In this document: positions 37,341 through 46,558 of the stretch, piece after piece
Layout: each line of letters begins with the position of its first letter
How positions within the stretch are numbered: the stretch's first letter is position 1
Assembly (NCBI GenBank): GCA_016776905.1
Contig: JADHSM010000005.1
Location: forward strand, 121,403 to 185,402
DNA length: 64,000 bases
Direction: 5' to 3'
Origin: Planctomycetota bacterium
GTDB lineage: Bacteria > Planctomycetota > UBA8108 > UBA1146
The notes under the pieces: model-generated
The model's database searches: none
Seen by the model: the letters and a program-made list of their open reading frames with translations, nothing else
Told to the model about the DNA's origin: nothing
Position numbers and translations under genes: made by a program

Positions 37341-39461
37341 ATGGACTCAGGGAAGTTAAAAAACACTTTCAGCATCAGAAACGTGATCATGACTCTCATG
37401 ATCGGAGAAATCTTCCTCGCCATCCTCGTTACAGGATGGTTGTGGTATTCCAATGGTCGAGCTTCAGTCCAAACTCTCTCAAAAAACTTAAGCGAAGAAA
37501 TCACCAAAAGGGTAGAAGACCGCATCTCAAATTTCTTGAATGTCGCTCGAGAGCAAGCAACATCTCAAGCTGAACTCTTCTCAACAGGACTCATCGATCC
37601 TAATTCATCTGATAAGCAATCACTCACCCTTGAATATCAAAAACGCGTCCTTGAGCGTAAACCTCACATCGCAACTCTCTACGTTGGAGTTCCTGACGGG
37701 GAACTATTTGGCTACCAAAAAGACTTATCTGGAAATCTCATCCGGCTTAGATGCAATCCTAATGAACCAGGCCTATACGAATATTCTTCCGATGGCAATA
37801 CTGCCTATGATCCCGACTTCAATACCGTCGAGCGCCCCTGGTTTTCTCAGGCAGTAGAAAAAAAAGCGCCCGGCTGGACTCCAGTTTATAAATTTGGCGG
37901 TATTCCCCAATTGGGCCTCTCCGCTTTTGAGACCTTTGTAGAAAACGACTCAGTAAAAATCATCAGCGTATGTGATCTCACACTGGGCCCGATCCATGAC
38001 TTCCTATCCAATCTTAATATTTCAGATACGGGTCAAACGGCCATCTTCGAACCCAATGGTTTGCTTATCGCATCCAGCGCTCCCAATCCTATTGAAGAAA
38101 TCGCGGGTGAAGCGGGTGAAGAAAATCAATATGTCAGAGTGAGGGCTTCTGATTCAAATAGCCCGATCCTTACGGAAGCTTATCAAGCACTGACGAGCAC
38201 CCTTGGGGATGTAAACTCTTGGCCTAAAAAAGGCAGTATTCAGATAGATGGCGAGAATGACGAAATTTTTATCACTTGGAGATCTATTCAATTAGAAGCA
38301 GATCAACAATGGGTAAGCCTCGTTGCTATTCCCAGAAGAGATTTGACCAGTGAAGTTCGTGAAAGAACACAGAACACCGCATTAGTGTTTCTAGGATTAA
38401 TAATCTTCACTATTCCACTGGTTTGGCGGACAGCTGAGGGTATCACTCGACCTTTGAGAGAACTCAATCGTGGCATGGATAAAATTGCCCGCTTCGAGAA
38501 TGAAGGAACCTCTGTTCGTTCTTCCCGTCTGCGAGAACTGAACGAAATGCAATCGAGAATGGAACGAATGCGCCACGCTTTGACCTCTTTCGAAAAGTAT
38601 GTCCCCTCAAGAGTCGTTAGGCAGTTAGTTCTTGAAGACCGCGTTGCCGTTCCAGGAATGGAAGAAGCGAAAGCTTGTATTTTCTTCTCGGACATCATTG
38701 GCTTTACTGATGTTGCAGAAACCTTGGATCCCGACAAACTAGTTCAACTCGGTGGTGAGTACCTCGAAGGAATGAGCCAACATATCCACGCTCAAAGTGG
38801 TGTTGTCGACAAATTCATTGGGGACGCCATCATGGCTTTTTGGATCGCAGAGGTAGACGGAGCAAGGGTCACTTCCCGCGCATGTCGTGCAGCATTATCT
38901 TCACAAGAAAGCCTCCATTTGCTTCGTAAAGACTGGAGGACGAGGTCTCTTCCAGCTCTCCGTGCAAGAATTGGGCTGCACACTGGGCCCGTGAGGGTCG
39001 GAAACATCGGATCGACAACGCGCTTGAATTACACGATTCTCGGAGACTCTGTCAATCTAGCCAGCAGACTAGAAGGATTGAACAAAGTTTACGGAACTTC
39101 GATCATGGTTAGTGAAGAAGTCAAAAACATCGCAGAAGTCGAATTCCATTTCAGAATACTGGATAGGGTATCCGTGAAAGGCCGAAGGCAAGGAGGTGCA
39201 GTTTATGAACTCGTCGACCATGCTGACCGCATCAGTGCTCAACAACGTGAAATCAGCGAACTGCATGAAGAAGCGCTTCGCCAATACACAGAAGGTCGTT
39301 TCATCGAAGCTCGTTCCTTATTTTCGGAAATCTCGAAGATTTCACCCGAAGATAAACCTGCAAAAGTACTCGAAGATCGATGTCATTGGCTCATTGATCA
39401 TCCCCCTGAGGAGTGGAGTGGCACCATCGCTATCGATAGAAATTTCAAGGATAACGGCTAG
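37341..39461 (+). CDS. Cache-HAMP-class III nucleotide cyclase
   Basis: 706 residues. TM1 is at about 12-35. A periplasmic double-Cache-like sensor occupies 40-335 (DRISNFLNVAREQATSQAELF ... ERPWFSQAVEKKAPGWTPVYKFGGIPQLGLSAFE). TM2 (LVFLGLIIFTIPLVW) and a HAMP helix (TRPLRELNRGMDKIARFE) link to a class III cyclase domain at about 440-625, with metal-binding Asp 451 (FFSDIIGFT) and Asp 495 (KFIGDAIMAFW) and the LNYTILGDSVNLASRLEGLNK turn. A C-terminal TPR-like tail follows (LHEEALRQYTEGRFIEARSLFSEI). It probably makes cAMP in response to an extracytoplasmic ligand; cGMP cannot be excluded. Confidence 0.92.
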   Translation: MDSGKLKNTFSIRNVIMTLMIGEIFLAILVTGWLWYSNGRASVQTLSKNLSEEITKRVEDRISNFLNVAREQATSQAELFSTGLIDPNSSDKQSLTLEYQKRVLERKPHIATLYVGVPDGELFGYQKDLSGNLIRLRCNPNEPGLYEYSSDGNTAYDPDFNTVERPWFSQAVEKKAPGWTPVYKFGGIPQLGLSAFETFVENDSVKIISVCDLTLGPIHDFLSNLNISDTGQTAIFEPNGLLIASSAPNPIEEIAGEAGEENQYVRVRASDSNSPILTEAYQALTSTLGDVNSWPKKGSIQIDGENDEIFITWRSIQLEADQQWVSLVAIPRRDLTSEVRERTQNTALVFLGLIIFTIPLVWRTAEGITRPLRELNRGMDKIARFENEGTSVRSSRLRELNEMQSRMERMRHALTSFEKYVPSRVVRQLVLEDRVAVPGMEEAKACIFFSDIIGFTDVAETLDPDKLVQLGGEYLEGMSQHIHAQSGVVDKFIGDAIMAFWIAEVDGARVTSRACRAALSSQESLHLLRKDWRTRSLPALRARIGLHTGPVRVGNIGSTTRLNYTILGDSVNLASRLEGLNKVYGTSIMVSEEVKNIAEVEFHFRILDRVSVKGRRQGGAVYELVDHADRISAQQREISELHEEALRQYTEGRFIEARSLFSEISKISPEDKPAKVLEDRCHWLIDHPPEEWSGTIAIDRNFKDNG

Positions 39462-39473
39462 GTCGAAAAATAA

Positions 39474-40073
39474 ATGAAAAAGCGATACGGCATTTCTTGG
39501 CCATACCGAACGAGAAACGTCTATCACCATCACGACGACCGTGAATTGAAAGATGAGTGGCAAGATGAAGTCTATCTCCACGCTGCTCAAATCGCCCAAG
39601 AATACAAATATTCCAATGTCATAGATGTAGGATGTGGATCTGGTTTCAAACTGGCGAAACACTTTCAATCACTCAACACTCTCGGACTTGAGTTGCCTCC
39701 TCAGTTAGAATTTCTTCAAAACAAGTACCCGAACATGTGTTGGCAAGAATCTGATTTCGACCAACCTATCCAATTTGAATCTGAGATAGCGATATGCGCT
39801 GACGTGATCGAGCATCTTGTTGACCCCGATCTGCTGCTACAATTTCTTCACTCGCTCAATGCCCAGCATTATGTCATTTCCACGCCAGACCGGTCGCTAC
39901 TCTACAAACCATGGAAGAGACGATTTTGGGGCCCTCCCAGGAACCCAAGTCATCAACGAGAATGGACTTTTCGAGAGTTTCGACGTTATATTTCCGGTAC
40001 ATTTAAGGTACTCGACCACAAAATCACCCGACGAGATCAAGCAACCCAGATGATTGTTTGCTCTAGATATTGA
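39474..40073 (+). CDS. Class I SAM-dependent methyltransferase
   Basis: 199 residues. SNVIDVGCGSGFKLAK is a textbook motif I, LGLELPPQ carries the acidic end of strand 2, IAICADVIEHLVDPDLLLQFL is motif IV, and HYVISTPDRSLLYKPW resembles the loop of the Ubi/COQ-type subfamily. ATG 39474 is 12 bases after the cyclase stop, and the gene ends overlapping the DUF2017-like start (TTGA). Substrate unknown. Confidence 0.78.
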   Translation: MKKRYGISWPYRTRNVYHHHDDRELKDEWQDEVYLHAAQIAQEYKYSNVIDVGCGSGFKLAKHFQSLNTLGLELPPQLEFLQNKYPNMCWQESDFDQPIQFESEIAICADVIEHLVDPDLLLQFLHSLNAQHYVISTPDRSLLYKPWKRRFWGPPRNPSHQREWTFREFRRYISGTFKVLDHKITRRDQATQMIVCSRY

Positions 40074-40603
40074 AAGGCTCAAACTTGCTTTATGCATCTC
40101 GAGAAGAAGACGGCTCTTATCGTCTTGCCGGGCCCCCTCAATTCCTGCGAGCTTTATGGGGAATTCCAACCACTCTCCGAACGGTTCTCAATAACCCTGA
40201 AGATCATCCTGAAGTTTCCCAGCGATTGATTCCGCAAACTTATTCTGATGCAGAAAAAGAAAAAGAACTCCTGCGACTCTCTGGTGAAGCCGTACTGGAA
40301 AGACAACTCGCTAAAGTAGCAATGTTTGAACGGATTCTCGCTTCCAGTGAAGAAGGCATGGGCGCAATTCGTATTGCCGAAAAGGATTTCGACGCCTTCA
40401 TTGCTATTCTGACTGATATCCGCTTGGTCATGGCGAGCTTCCTAAATATCGAAGATGAGGAGTGGGAAGATAACCTGACTGAAGAACAACTCATGGAGCC
40501 ATGGGTCGCCATGCTCCATCTCACGTCAGGAATACAGCAGATATTATTAGAAGCCACAGGAATGGTCTCAGATCTCGATATCGATCCCGAAGTAGATCTA
40601 TAA
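40070..40603 (+). CDS. DUF2017-like protein
   Basis: 177 residues, helical and cytoplasmic, starting with TTG that overlaps the previous stop. The pattern matches the DUF2017 family as I know it: LRALWG near the N-terminus, RLIPQTYSDAEKEKEL, a mid-helix, then FDAFIAILTDIRLVMASFLNI and a final LHLTSGIQQILLEAT helix. In Actinobacteria DUF2017 genes commonly lie beside clpS, and here one closes the clpS operon, which supports the assignment. The family's function is unknown. Confidence 0.6.
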   Translation: MKGSNLLYASREEDGSYRLAGPPQFLRALWGIPTTLRTVLNNPEDHPEVSQRLIPQTYSDAEKEKELLRLSGEAVLERQLAKVAMFERILASSEEGMGAIRIAEKDFDAFIAILTDIRLVMASFLNIEDEEWEDNLTEEQLMEPWVAMLHLTSGIQQILLEATGMVSDLDIDPEVDL

Positions 40604-40607
40604 ATCG

Positions 40608-41636
40608 TTAATCGAGATAAAAGGATTCCCCGATCTCTGCGATCCCAAATCCACGCTTTCGAACTTCTTCTCTGATATCTTCATCGTGCAGTGCCGGATT
40701 TGTGTGATTCATATGAATAAACCGAAATCTGCCCGGGTTATTCAAAGCCTCTGCCGAAAGCCGATTCATCGTTTCGACCATCGGTGGATGGGGTATCTCT
40801 GAAAGGTCACGACCCGGTAATTCTCTACCATCATAAAAGGTGGCATCCAGATAGCACACATCTGCACCCTCTATCAAACGCTCCAGAATATCACCGTTCC
40901 AGCGATCAATATCCGGGCAAAACACAACCGTTCGGCTTGGACTTTCAATTCGCCAAGCTACGGTGTCAGCATACTCATGTCGGTGATTCACTAAAACAGG
41001 TGTAATCTTAATCCGGAAATCATCCAGAACTCTGGTTTCTCCAGGCTCTAAAACTTTCAACTCGATTTGATCCAACTTCACCAACTGATCCCAAGGTCCA
41101 TTCGTTTCCAAGAACTGCGCCATTCTAGGAGTGCAATGGACCGGCGTTGATTGCGTGGACGCCACTTCCCGACCTAAATGCATCAGGCCCGTGTAGTGGC
41201 CAATGTGTGCATGAGTAAGAAGAATCCCTTCGACGGGACGGCGAGGTTCGCTAGCAAACCGAATCATCGCTAATTGTTCTTCAATTGCAGGTGTTGCCTC
41301 AAGAAGTAGAGCTTTTCTTTTCACCATATCCACAACAGCGAGGCACGCGGGCCCCAGCTTTCGACCATTCTCACGAGCAGATTCACAACATTGCTTCAGG
41401 CAGCCGACATGAGGCAAGCCTCCATCCTGAGCATTCCCCAAAACAAAAACTTTCACGCCCTGTGCCGCCCAGTGCCGTCCACCTCCTGTTTCATCGGTAT
41501 TTTCAGGCCAACCCGGGGGTAACACGATGCCTTGAGGCTGACGAAGTTTCTCGTCTCCATGCGTAAGAGTTTCATGACTCGTTACACATCCGCAGGAAAA
41601 AAGCAGCGGCAAGACCGACAGGAGCAAACAACGCAT
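40608..41636 (-). CDS. PqqB-like metallo-beta-lactamase-fold lipoprotein
   Basis: 342 residues from ATG 41636 (GGAAGG upstream; an open frame to 41708 overlaps the next gene). The signal peptide ends LLFSCGC, lipobox-like. The body resembles PqqB: VFVLGNAQDGGLPHVGCLKQCC, ILLTHAHIGHYTGLMHLGRE (HxHxGH in place of HxHxDH), VFCPDIDRWNGD, IPHPPMVETM and FIHMNHTNPAL. No other pqq genes are in the window, so a role in PQQ synthesis is doubtful. It is more likely a periplasmic hydrolase of the standalone PqqB-like subfamily known from Bacteroidota. Confidence 0.75.
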   Translation of the reverse strand: MRCLLLSVLPLLFSCGCVTSHETLTHGDEKLRQPQGIVLPPGWPENTDETGGGRHWAAQGVKVFVLGNAQDGGLPHVGCLKQCCESARENGRKLGPACLAVVDMVKRKALLLEATPAIEEQLAMIRFASEPRRPVEGILLTHAHIGHYTGLMHLGREVASTQSTPVHCTPRMAQFLETNGPWDQLVKLDQIELKVLEPGETRVLDDFRIKITPVLVNHRHEYADTVAWRIESPSRTVVFCPDIDRWNGDILERLIEGADVCYLDATFYDGRELPGRDLSEIPHPPMVETMNRLSAEALNNPGRFRFIHMNHTNPALHDEDIREEVRKRGFGIAEIGESFYLD

Positions 41637-41656
41637 CTTCGGAATCCCTTCCGGTA

Positions 41657-42403
41657 TCAGCACCCCGAATTCGGTTCTAGGCTCAAATGATGTATCCGGC
41701 CTATCCATTCAGATTTCGCTAACCCTGTGGTGGGGTCTGTTTCATCATAAACGATCAAACCCATTTGAATCATAAACATAACGTGCCGATAGCCCAAGAC
41801 ACGACCCACAAGCGACATATCCGACTGCTCACCGAGATCAATATTTTCGGGATTGTCGACACTGATGAGAACCCCGCTGGTACTACAATGGAGGACTGTT
41901 ACTTCGAGTCCTCCAAAGGGAGTTCTCCATACACCTTCCATTAACTTTGGCGGGAGCATTTTTGTGCCGTCTTTTTTATTGATCGTGACTCTATTTTTTT
42001 TCAATGCGTCGATATAATCACCCGCCGAAACCGTGATGGGATCTTCTGGACTCCAGTTCATAGGCTGCCGACGAGCGCTAATAATCTGAGACCGTAAATG
42101 AAGTACTTCGCCATTATTATGCCAGTCGCTGGAGGCCTCTTCAAAATTGCCCGTATGAAGATGGTACAACTGATCCCTAACGAGCTTGACCGCCAGTTGG
42201 ATTTGTTCTAAAGAGCCTGGAAATTTTTCGAGTGTTTTTTCAACTGAGGGGGTCAATGTCACAAAAGGAGGTAGCTTAGATTCAAACGTAGGCTGGGTCT
42301 CCATTTCTCCCGATCCCTGAGAAAATCCTGTTCCCATTGAAACCAGAAAAGAGAAACTCCAAACGGACAAAAGAACAAAGAAAAGCCGTTTCGTAAATCT
42401 CAT
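41657..42403 (-). CDS. Exported protein, unknown
   Basis: 248 residues. A signal peptide (RLFFVLLSVWSFSFLVSMGTGFS) is followed by a helical region and a C-terminal beta-rich half (VWRTPFGGLEVTVLHCSTSGVLISVDNPENI). AAAGGA lies nine bases before ATG 42403. It is divergent from the thiC riboswitch region and 20 bases upstream of the PqqB-like gene, probably co-transcribed with it. No family recognised. Confidence 0.55.
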   Translation of the reverse strand: MRFTKRLFFVLLSVWSFSFLVSMGTGFSQGSGEMETQPTFESKLPPFVTLTPSVEKTLEKFPGSLEQIQLAVKLVRDQLYHLHTGNFEEASSDWHNNGEVLHLRSQIISARRQPMNWSPEDPITVSAGDYIDALKKNRVTINKKDGTKMLPPKLMEGVWRTPFGGLEVTVLHCSTSGVLISVDNPENIDLGEQSDMSLVGRVLGYRHVMFMIQMGLIVYDETDPTTGLAKSEWIGRIHHLSLEPNSGC

Positions 42404-42593
42404 GACATCAATCCTTTCCTATGACACGTGGAGGCCGTTGTCGTGTATGTAAAACCACTCAGAACAGGTCACTGAATGTAAAGTACCCCCCCAAATCACG
42501 AGTTCGTAATCCTGATTTCCATAATGATCTTCCAGAGTCACTGAAGAAGTGTGGAATCCTCGCCTGAGCCCCGATTCTCCTCTATATTAAACC

Positions 42594-42676
42594 TCTGCTC
42601 GGGGCGTGCCTTATTTGAGGTACTGAGAAGAACCCGTAGAACCTGATCCGGATCATGCCGGCGGAGGGAAAGCGGA
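42594..42676 (+). ncRNA. TPP riboswitch (THI element) upstream of thiC
   Basis: The conserved TPP core is present: GGGGCGTGCC, then CTGAGA, ACCCGTAGAACCTGATC, then CCGGATCATGCCGGCGGAGGGAAA, with the pyrimidine-sensing GCGGAGGGA. P1 is TCTGCT (42594-42599) pairing with AGCGGA (42671-42676). It lies 100 bases before thiC, the expected target. Confidence 0.96.
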
Positions 42677-42703
42677 TCCAGATCACGAATCCGATCTGAA
42701 TCC
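42674..42703 (+). promoter_or_regulatory. Putative expression-platform hairpin of the TPP riboswitch
   Basis: A stem of four pairs (42674-42677 with 42700-42703), one mismatch, then CAGATC (42679-42684) with GATCTG (42693-42698), eight-base loop. Its left arm reuses the three-base end of riboswitch P1, so the two may be mutually exclusive. There is no U tract, so a translational switch is likelier than termination. The SD AAGGAG is at 42763-42768. Pairing is read by eye only. Confidence 0.5.
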
Positions 42704-42776
42704 TCCCCATGCCCTATCTGTTCCGGTGTCGTAAAAATAGTTTTACCGATAACAATATCTGCAAGGAGCCACCTGC

Positions 42777-44597
42777 ATGTCACAGGAACAAAATTGGACA
42801 CTTCCTCTCAGAGGGGCCGCCAACCCTTCAACCCACTCCGATGGAACGAATCCAGGTTCCTTTGCGAATCCTCCACAAGTCGGAGGACCTCTCGCATTCT
42901 CATCTCCGGATACACCCGGGATGCCCGCGCCATCTCAACTCACTGCATGGGATTTTTTACCCTCTGATTGGGTTATAGAAAACGCTACAAAAGAAAACGG
43001 CTGCGCGGGTCATAATCACCCAGAAATCGGTACTTATATCCGAGCAGTTGCACCCGCAGGGTTTGAACCCATCACTCAACTAGAAAATGCCCGTTTGGGA
43101 GTGATCACTCCTGAAATGGAGCGCGTCTCTATCCGAGAAGATCACCTCACTGCCGCTCAAATACGAGATGAAATCGCTGCAGGTCGATTGATAATTCCAG
43201 CAAACATTCATCATCTAAACCATCAGCTAGACCCCATGGCCATCGGCAGAGCGAGTAAGACAAAAATTAATGCCAACATGGGAGCCTCTCCAGTTTCTTC
43301 CGGAACCGACGAAGAAGTCGAAAAATTACGGTGGTCGCAACGCTGGGGTGCAGACACGGCAATGGACCTTTCCACCGGCGGTGATCTCGACGCTTGCAGA
43401 GAAGCCTTGATAAGAGAAAGTACAGTTCCTATTGGAACGGTACCGATTTATTCAATGATCATTGGCAGAAAGATTGAAGATCTCAATGAAGAGATAATTC
43501 TGGATATGCTGGAGCATCAAGCAGCCCAAGGCGTGGACTACTTCACCATTCACGCAGGCGTGAGGCCCTGGCATCTCCCAGCAATCGAAAAACGATTGAT
43601 CGGAATCGTCAGCAGAGGAGGATCTCTTCTCGCCAAATGGATGATCACTCACGATCAAGACAATCCAATGGTCACCTGCTTCGATAAGATCTGTCAAATC
43701 ATGCGTCAACACGATGTCAGCTTTTCTCTTGGTGATGGTCTCCGTCCAGGAGGACTCGCAGACGCATCCGATGAAGCTCAACTGGGAGAACTCTCAGAAA
43801 TTGCGAAGCTCACCGAGATCGCTTGGACACATGGTGTTCAAGTGATGGTTGAGGGTCCAGGGCACGTTCCTTTCGATCAAATTGAGTTCAACATGAAACT
43901 ACAAAGACAGCTGTGCCACGGTGCCCCCTTCTACGTATTAGGTCCTTTGGTGACAGACATCTTCCCGGGTTATGACCACATCACCTCCTGTATAGGCGCC
44001 ACTGCAGCGGGGTACCACGGAGCCTCGATGTTGTGCTACGTCACTCCCAAAGAACATCTGGGATTACCGAAAGCCGACGACGTCAAACAAGGATGCATCG
44101 CCTACAAGATTGCAGCACACGCCGCCGATGTCGCATTAGGCATCCCGGGTACTCGAGATCGTGATGATGAACTCACGAAAGCTCGCGCCGCACTCAACTG
44201 GCAAAAACATTTCGACCTTTCTTTTGATCCCGATACCGCTCGTGCGCTCCATGATGAAGATCTAGATGTCGACACCGATTTCTGTGCCATGTGCGGGCAC
44301 GATTGGTGTAGCGTTCGCATTTCAAAAGAGATCCAGCAATTTGCCAGTGGCAAGGCAGAAGGCTTCGATAGAGGTGGCTCGATTCGTAGCGATGCCCTCA
44401 CCACGGAGCAACAAGAAATTCTTGAGAAACGTGGCGTCCTTGAACCTGCTGAAATTCATAAACTTGCCAGCAAAACCCGGAAATCTACGGGAGCCGATGA
44501 AGACAAAGCATCTTGCCATAGTGACTTCGTCTCTGAAGATCAGGCAAAAAAACTACAGGCTGTCGAAGCCAATGAAGACGAAGTCACCACCCCATAG
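42777..44597 (+). CDS. thiC: Phosphomethylpyrimidine synthase ThiC
   Basis: 606 residues. Conserved ThiC blocks are clear: [117 protein letters not shown] and [31 protein letters not shown]. The C-terminal [4Fe-4S] motif CX2CX4C is Cys 503, 506, 511. ThiC makes the pyrimidine half of thiamine from AIR by radical SAM chemistry. AAGGAG is eight bases upstream of ATG. Control is by the TPP riboswitch. Confidence 0.97.
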   Translation: MSQEQNWTLPLRGAANPSTHSDGTNPGSFANPPQVGGPLAFSSPDTPGMPAPSQLTAWDFLPSDWVIENATKENGCAGHNHPEIGTYIRAVAPAGFEPITQLENARLGVITPEMERVSIREDHLTAAQIRDEIAAGRLIIPANIHHLNHQLDPMAIGRASKTKINANMGASPVSSGTDEEVEKLRWSQRWGADTAMDLSTGGDLDACREALIRESTVPIGTVPIYSMIIGRKIEDLNEEIILDMLEHQAAQGVDYFTIHAGVRPWHLPAIEKRLIGIVSRGGSLLAKWMITHDQDNPMVTCFDKICQIMRQHDVSFSLGDGLRPGGLADASDEAQLGELSEIAKLTEIAWTHGVQVMVEGPGHVPFDQIEFNMKLQRQLCHGAPFYVLGPLVTDIFPGYDHITSCIGATAAGYHGASMLCYVTPKEHLGLPKADDVKQGCIAYKIAAHAADVALGIPGTRDRDDELTKARAALNWQKHFDLSFDPDTARALHDEDLDVDTDFCAMCGHDWCSVRISKEIQQFASGKAEGFDRGGSIRSDALTTEQQEILEKRGVLEPAEIHKLASKTRKSTGADEDKASCHSDFVSEDQAKKLQAVEANEDEVTTP

Positions 44598-44608
44598 AAC
44601 CGATGATT

Positions 44609-44648
44609 GATATCTCCCTCAGTTCTTCAGAGAACTGAGGGGAATATC
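44609..44648. terminator. Long hairpin between convergent thiC and PhoD-like genes
   Basis: An imperfect inverted repeat: GATAT (44609-44613) with ATATC (44644-44648), one mismatch, then 12 pairs (44615-44626 with 44631-44642, one a T/G wobble) and a four-base TCAG loop. It lies between convergent stops and overlaps the last codons of the PhoD-like gene. It has no clear U run, so it is a likely but unproven bidirectional terminator. Confidence 0.5.
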
Positions 44649-45713
44649 TACTGAAGTCAATGTTTTGCCACTGACAGAATCCTTAAGGCCAAGACGAACG
44701 ACTGTCTTGTTCTCAGACTCCCAATCAATATCGATGGTTCCGTAGTTGACTTGACCGAAACGTTTGCCGATGCGGAAGCGATTTGGCTCTGTACCAAGAC
44801 CAAACCCCGCATTCAATGAACTAGACACGAGTTCATACAACGGGTACTTCACTCCGGTAGTCGTCTCGGGCATGCGCAATATTTCTGCGGCATGACGATC
44901 TCCACTGATAATGATTAAATTCTCGACTTCTGTCGTACGAATCAGCGAAATCAACCTCGCACGCTCAAGAGGCATCAGTGCCCAACACTCCCAAGAATGC
45001 TGATCAGCAACGACCTGAATGCTGCTAACTAGAAATCTCAGATCGGCAGGCTCTTTGAGTGTTTCTTCAAGCCACTTCCATTGTGTCTCACCCAACATCT
45101 GCTGCTGACGATCTGCAGAGGGCGCATAAGGCCCATTCCAATCAGGGATTTCACTGCGACTGAGTCCTGATTTTGTCAATGATGAACGATGGTAGCGGGT
45201 GTCGAGAAGTATGATCTGCACTCTCTTCCCTTCGGGCCCCATCGTGTAAGAGGTATAGACCCCTTCCTGATTTCTACGCGGGGAATCTTCAGGCTCTCCG
45301 ATGAAATCGAGAAATAGTTTTTGTGATGGGACCTTCAAAGGATATTCGCGCCCAACATCGTTGTCTCCGTAGTCATGATCATCCCAGGTACCCAACAAAC
45401 GTGTTTCGCTTCTCAGTGCGACAAAATCTGGTTGAGTTGCCAGTGTATTCCAATCCTTAGTGAGTTTTTCGATGTCGTAGGTATCTGCATAAATGCTATC
45501 TCCACATAGCACCATCAGATCTGGATTTTCCTTACGGATAGTATTCCAGCAAGGCTGTGGATCGTTCTGTTTCAGACAAGAACCCACAACAATCCGCTGA
45601 ATAAGTTCAGGCGAGTCTTTGTCGCTGACATTGGCGGGAAAAATCCCCATCGCTTGCCCGCTAAAGAAAAATATTACTAATAACATTAGCCATCCCGTGA
45701 TCTTAATTTTCAT
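44619..45713 (-). CDS. PhoD-like phosphatase/phosphodiesterase, exported
   Basis: 364 residues from ATG 45713, which overlaps the upstream stop by four bases (ATGA). A signal segment (WLMLLVIFFFSGQAMG) is followed by a metallophosphatase: VVGSCLKQNDPQPCW, LMVLCGDSIYADTYD (GDxxY), LLGTWDDHDYGDNDVG and IIISGDRHAAEI, the PhoD/metallophos_2 pattern. PhoD enzymes hydrolyse phosphodiesters and monoesters outside the cytoplasm. It is coupled to the zinc-protease-like gene. Confidence 0.85.
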   Translation of the reverse strand: MKIKITGWLMLLVIFFFSGQAMGIFPANVSDKDSPELIQRIVVGSCLKQNDPQPCWNTIRKENPDLMVLCGDSIYADTYDIEKLTKDWNTLATQPDFVALRSETRLLGTWDDHDYGDNDVGREYPLKVPSQKLFLDFIGEPEDSPRRNQEGVYTSYTMGPEGKRVQIILLDTRYHRSSLTKSGLSRSEIPDWNGPYAPSADRQQQMLGETQWKWLEETLKEPADLRFLVSSIQVVADQHSWECWALMPLERARLISLIRTTEVENLIIISGDRHAAEILRMPETTTGVKYPLYELVSSSLNAGFGLGTEPNRFRIGKRFGQVNYGTIDIDWESENKTVVRLGLKDSVSGKTLTSVDIPLSSLKN

Positions 45714-46417
45714 TGGTCTCTCAATCCTTCTTGAGGAGTTTGTACAGGACCGTTCCATAATTTTTCAATGATCCCAAACAACAAAGGGTCATGCTCTTTC
45801 AATTGAGGCTTTACGAAAGGATAAAAATCGTTGGTTCCAAAGTAGGATTCACACCCTTCTGCAAAATACTCCTTAGCATTTGTAAGTGCATAATGCCGTG
45901 TCATGTGCCCATTAATATGCATCACTTTTTCATATTTTCCGGCTTCAACTGCCTTTGAATATGCCGATTCAATTTCAGAATGGTCGAAACCGAGGTACTG
46001 GTGATGCCATGCATGAGCCAACTCATGAAGCATCACCCAAGGTTGAGTATTCGATCGCTTCAGATTGACATAGGATTGCGCCTGAGGAATATGAACACAA
46101 AGGGCTAGATTCTCAGCGTGACCATTATTCTTCAACCACCCTCGACTCGGGTGGTACTGCAAATTTTTCAATCCTGGTCGATCAAAATCGAGGACTATCT
46201 CAACCTGCCTGAGTTCTTCAACCCGTCGCGGCGGTAACACCCAAGCAAGATCTCCCAATTGAATGCTAGCGAGCTCGAGAGCTTTCTGAGCCAACTGAGG
46301 ATGCTCTTCGAGCAGTTTTTTCTCGACTCGAATATTCCATCCATGAACCAAATGAACTTCATGCGTTCCTGGCTCAGACGACAGATTCATGGCTAATACC
46401 AACATCAAAATGGACAT
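45710..46417 (-). CDS. Exported HExxH metallopeptidase-like protein (paralogue of 4612)
   Basis: 235 residues with a short hydrophobic N-terminus (SILMLVLAM). MLHELAHAWHHQYLGF gives HExxH, and KEYFAEGCESYFGTNDFYPF supplies a likely third ligand. The Ala-Tyr helix between them (IESAYSKAVEAGKYEKV) matches the protein at 4612 closely (LNKAYQNAMKKGLWEGV). GGGGAGG lies six bases before ATG 46417. Family name unknown to me; substrate unknown. Confidence 0.7.
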   Translation of the reverse strand: MSILMLVLAMNLSSEPGTHEVHLVHGWNIRVEKKLLEEHPQLAQKALELASIQLGDLAWVLPPRRVEELRQVEIVLDFDRPGLKNLQYHPSRGWLKNNGHAENLALCVHIPQAQSYVNLKRSNTQPWVMLHELAHAWHHQYLGFDHSEIESAYSKAVEAGKYEKVMHINGHMTRHYALTNAKEYFAEGCESYFGTNDFYPFVKPQLKEHDPLLFGIIEKLWNGPVQTPQEGLRDQ

Positions 46418-46558
46418 ATCCGACCTCCCCGCTTTGGAATCCTATTTTGACTCCAAAATTCTCCCTGAATAGACACCATGTGGTGGGGTATCAAGTTGAC
46501 CATAATCGGTGACCGCTTACCTTACACATACAGTTTCATAAAGAATGGAGTTCCCGAA

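Noticed and set aside
42730..42745. GTAAAA-ATAG-TTTTAC hairpin in the thiC leader as a terminator
   Set aside because: The stem is almost wholly A/T with no following T tract; too weak.
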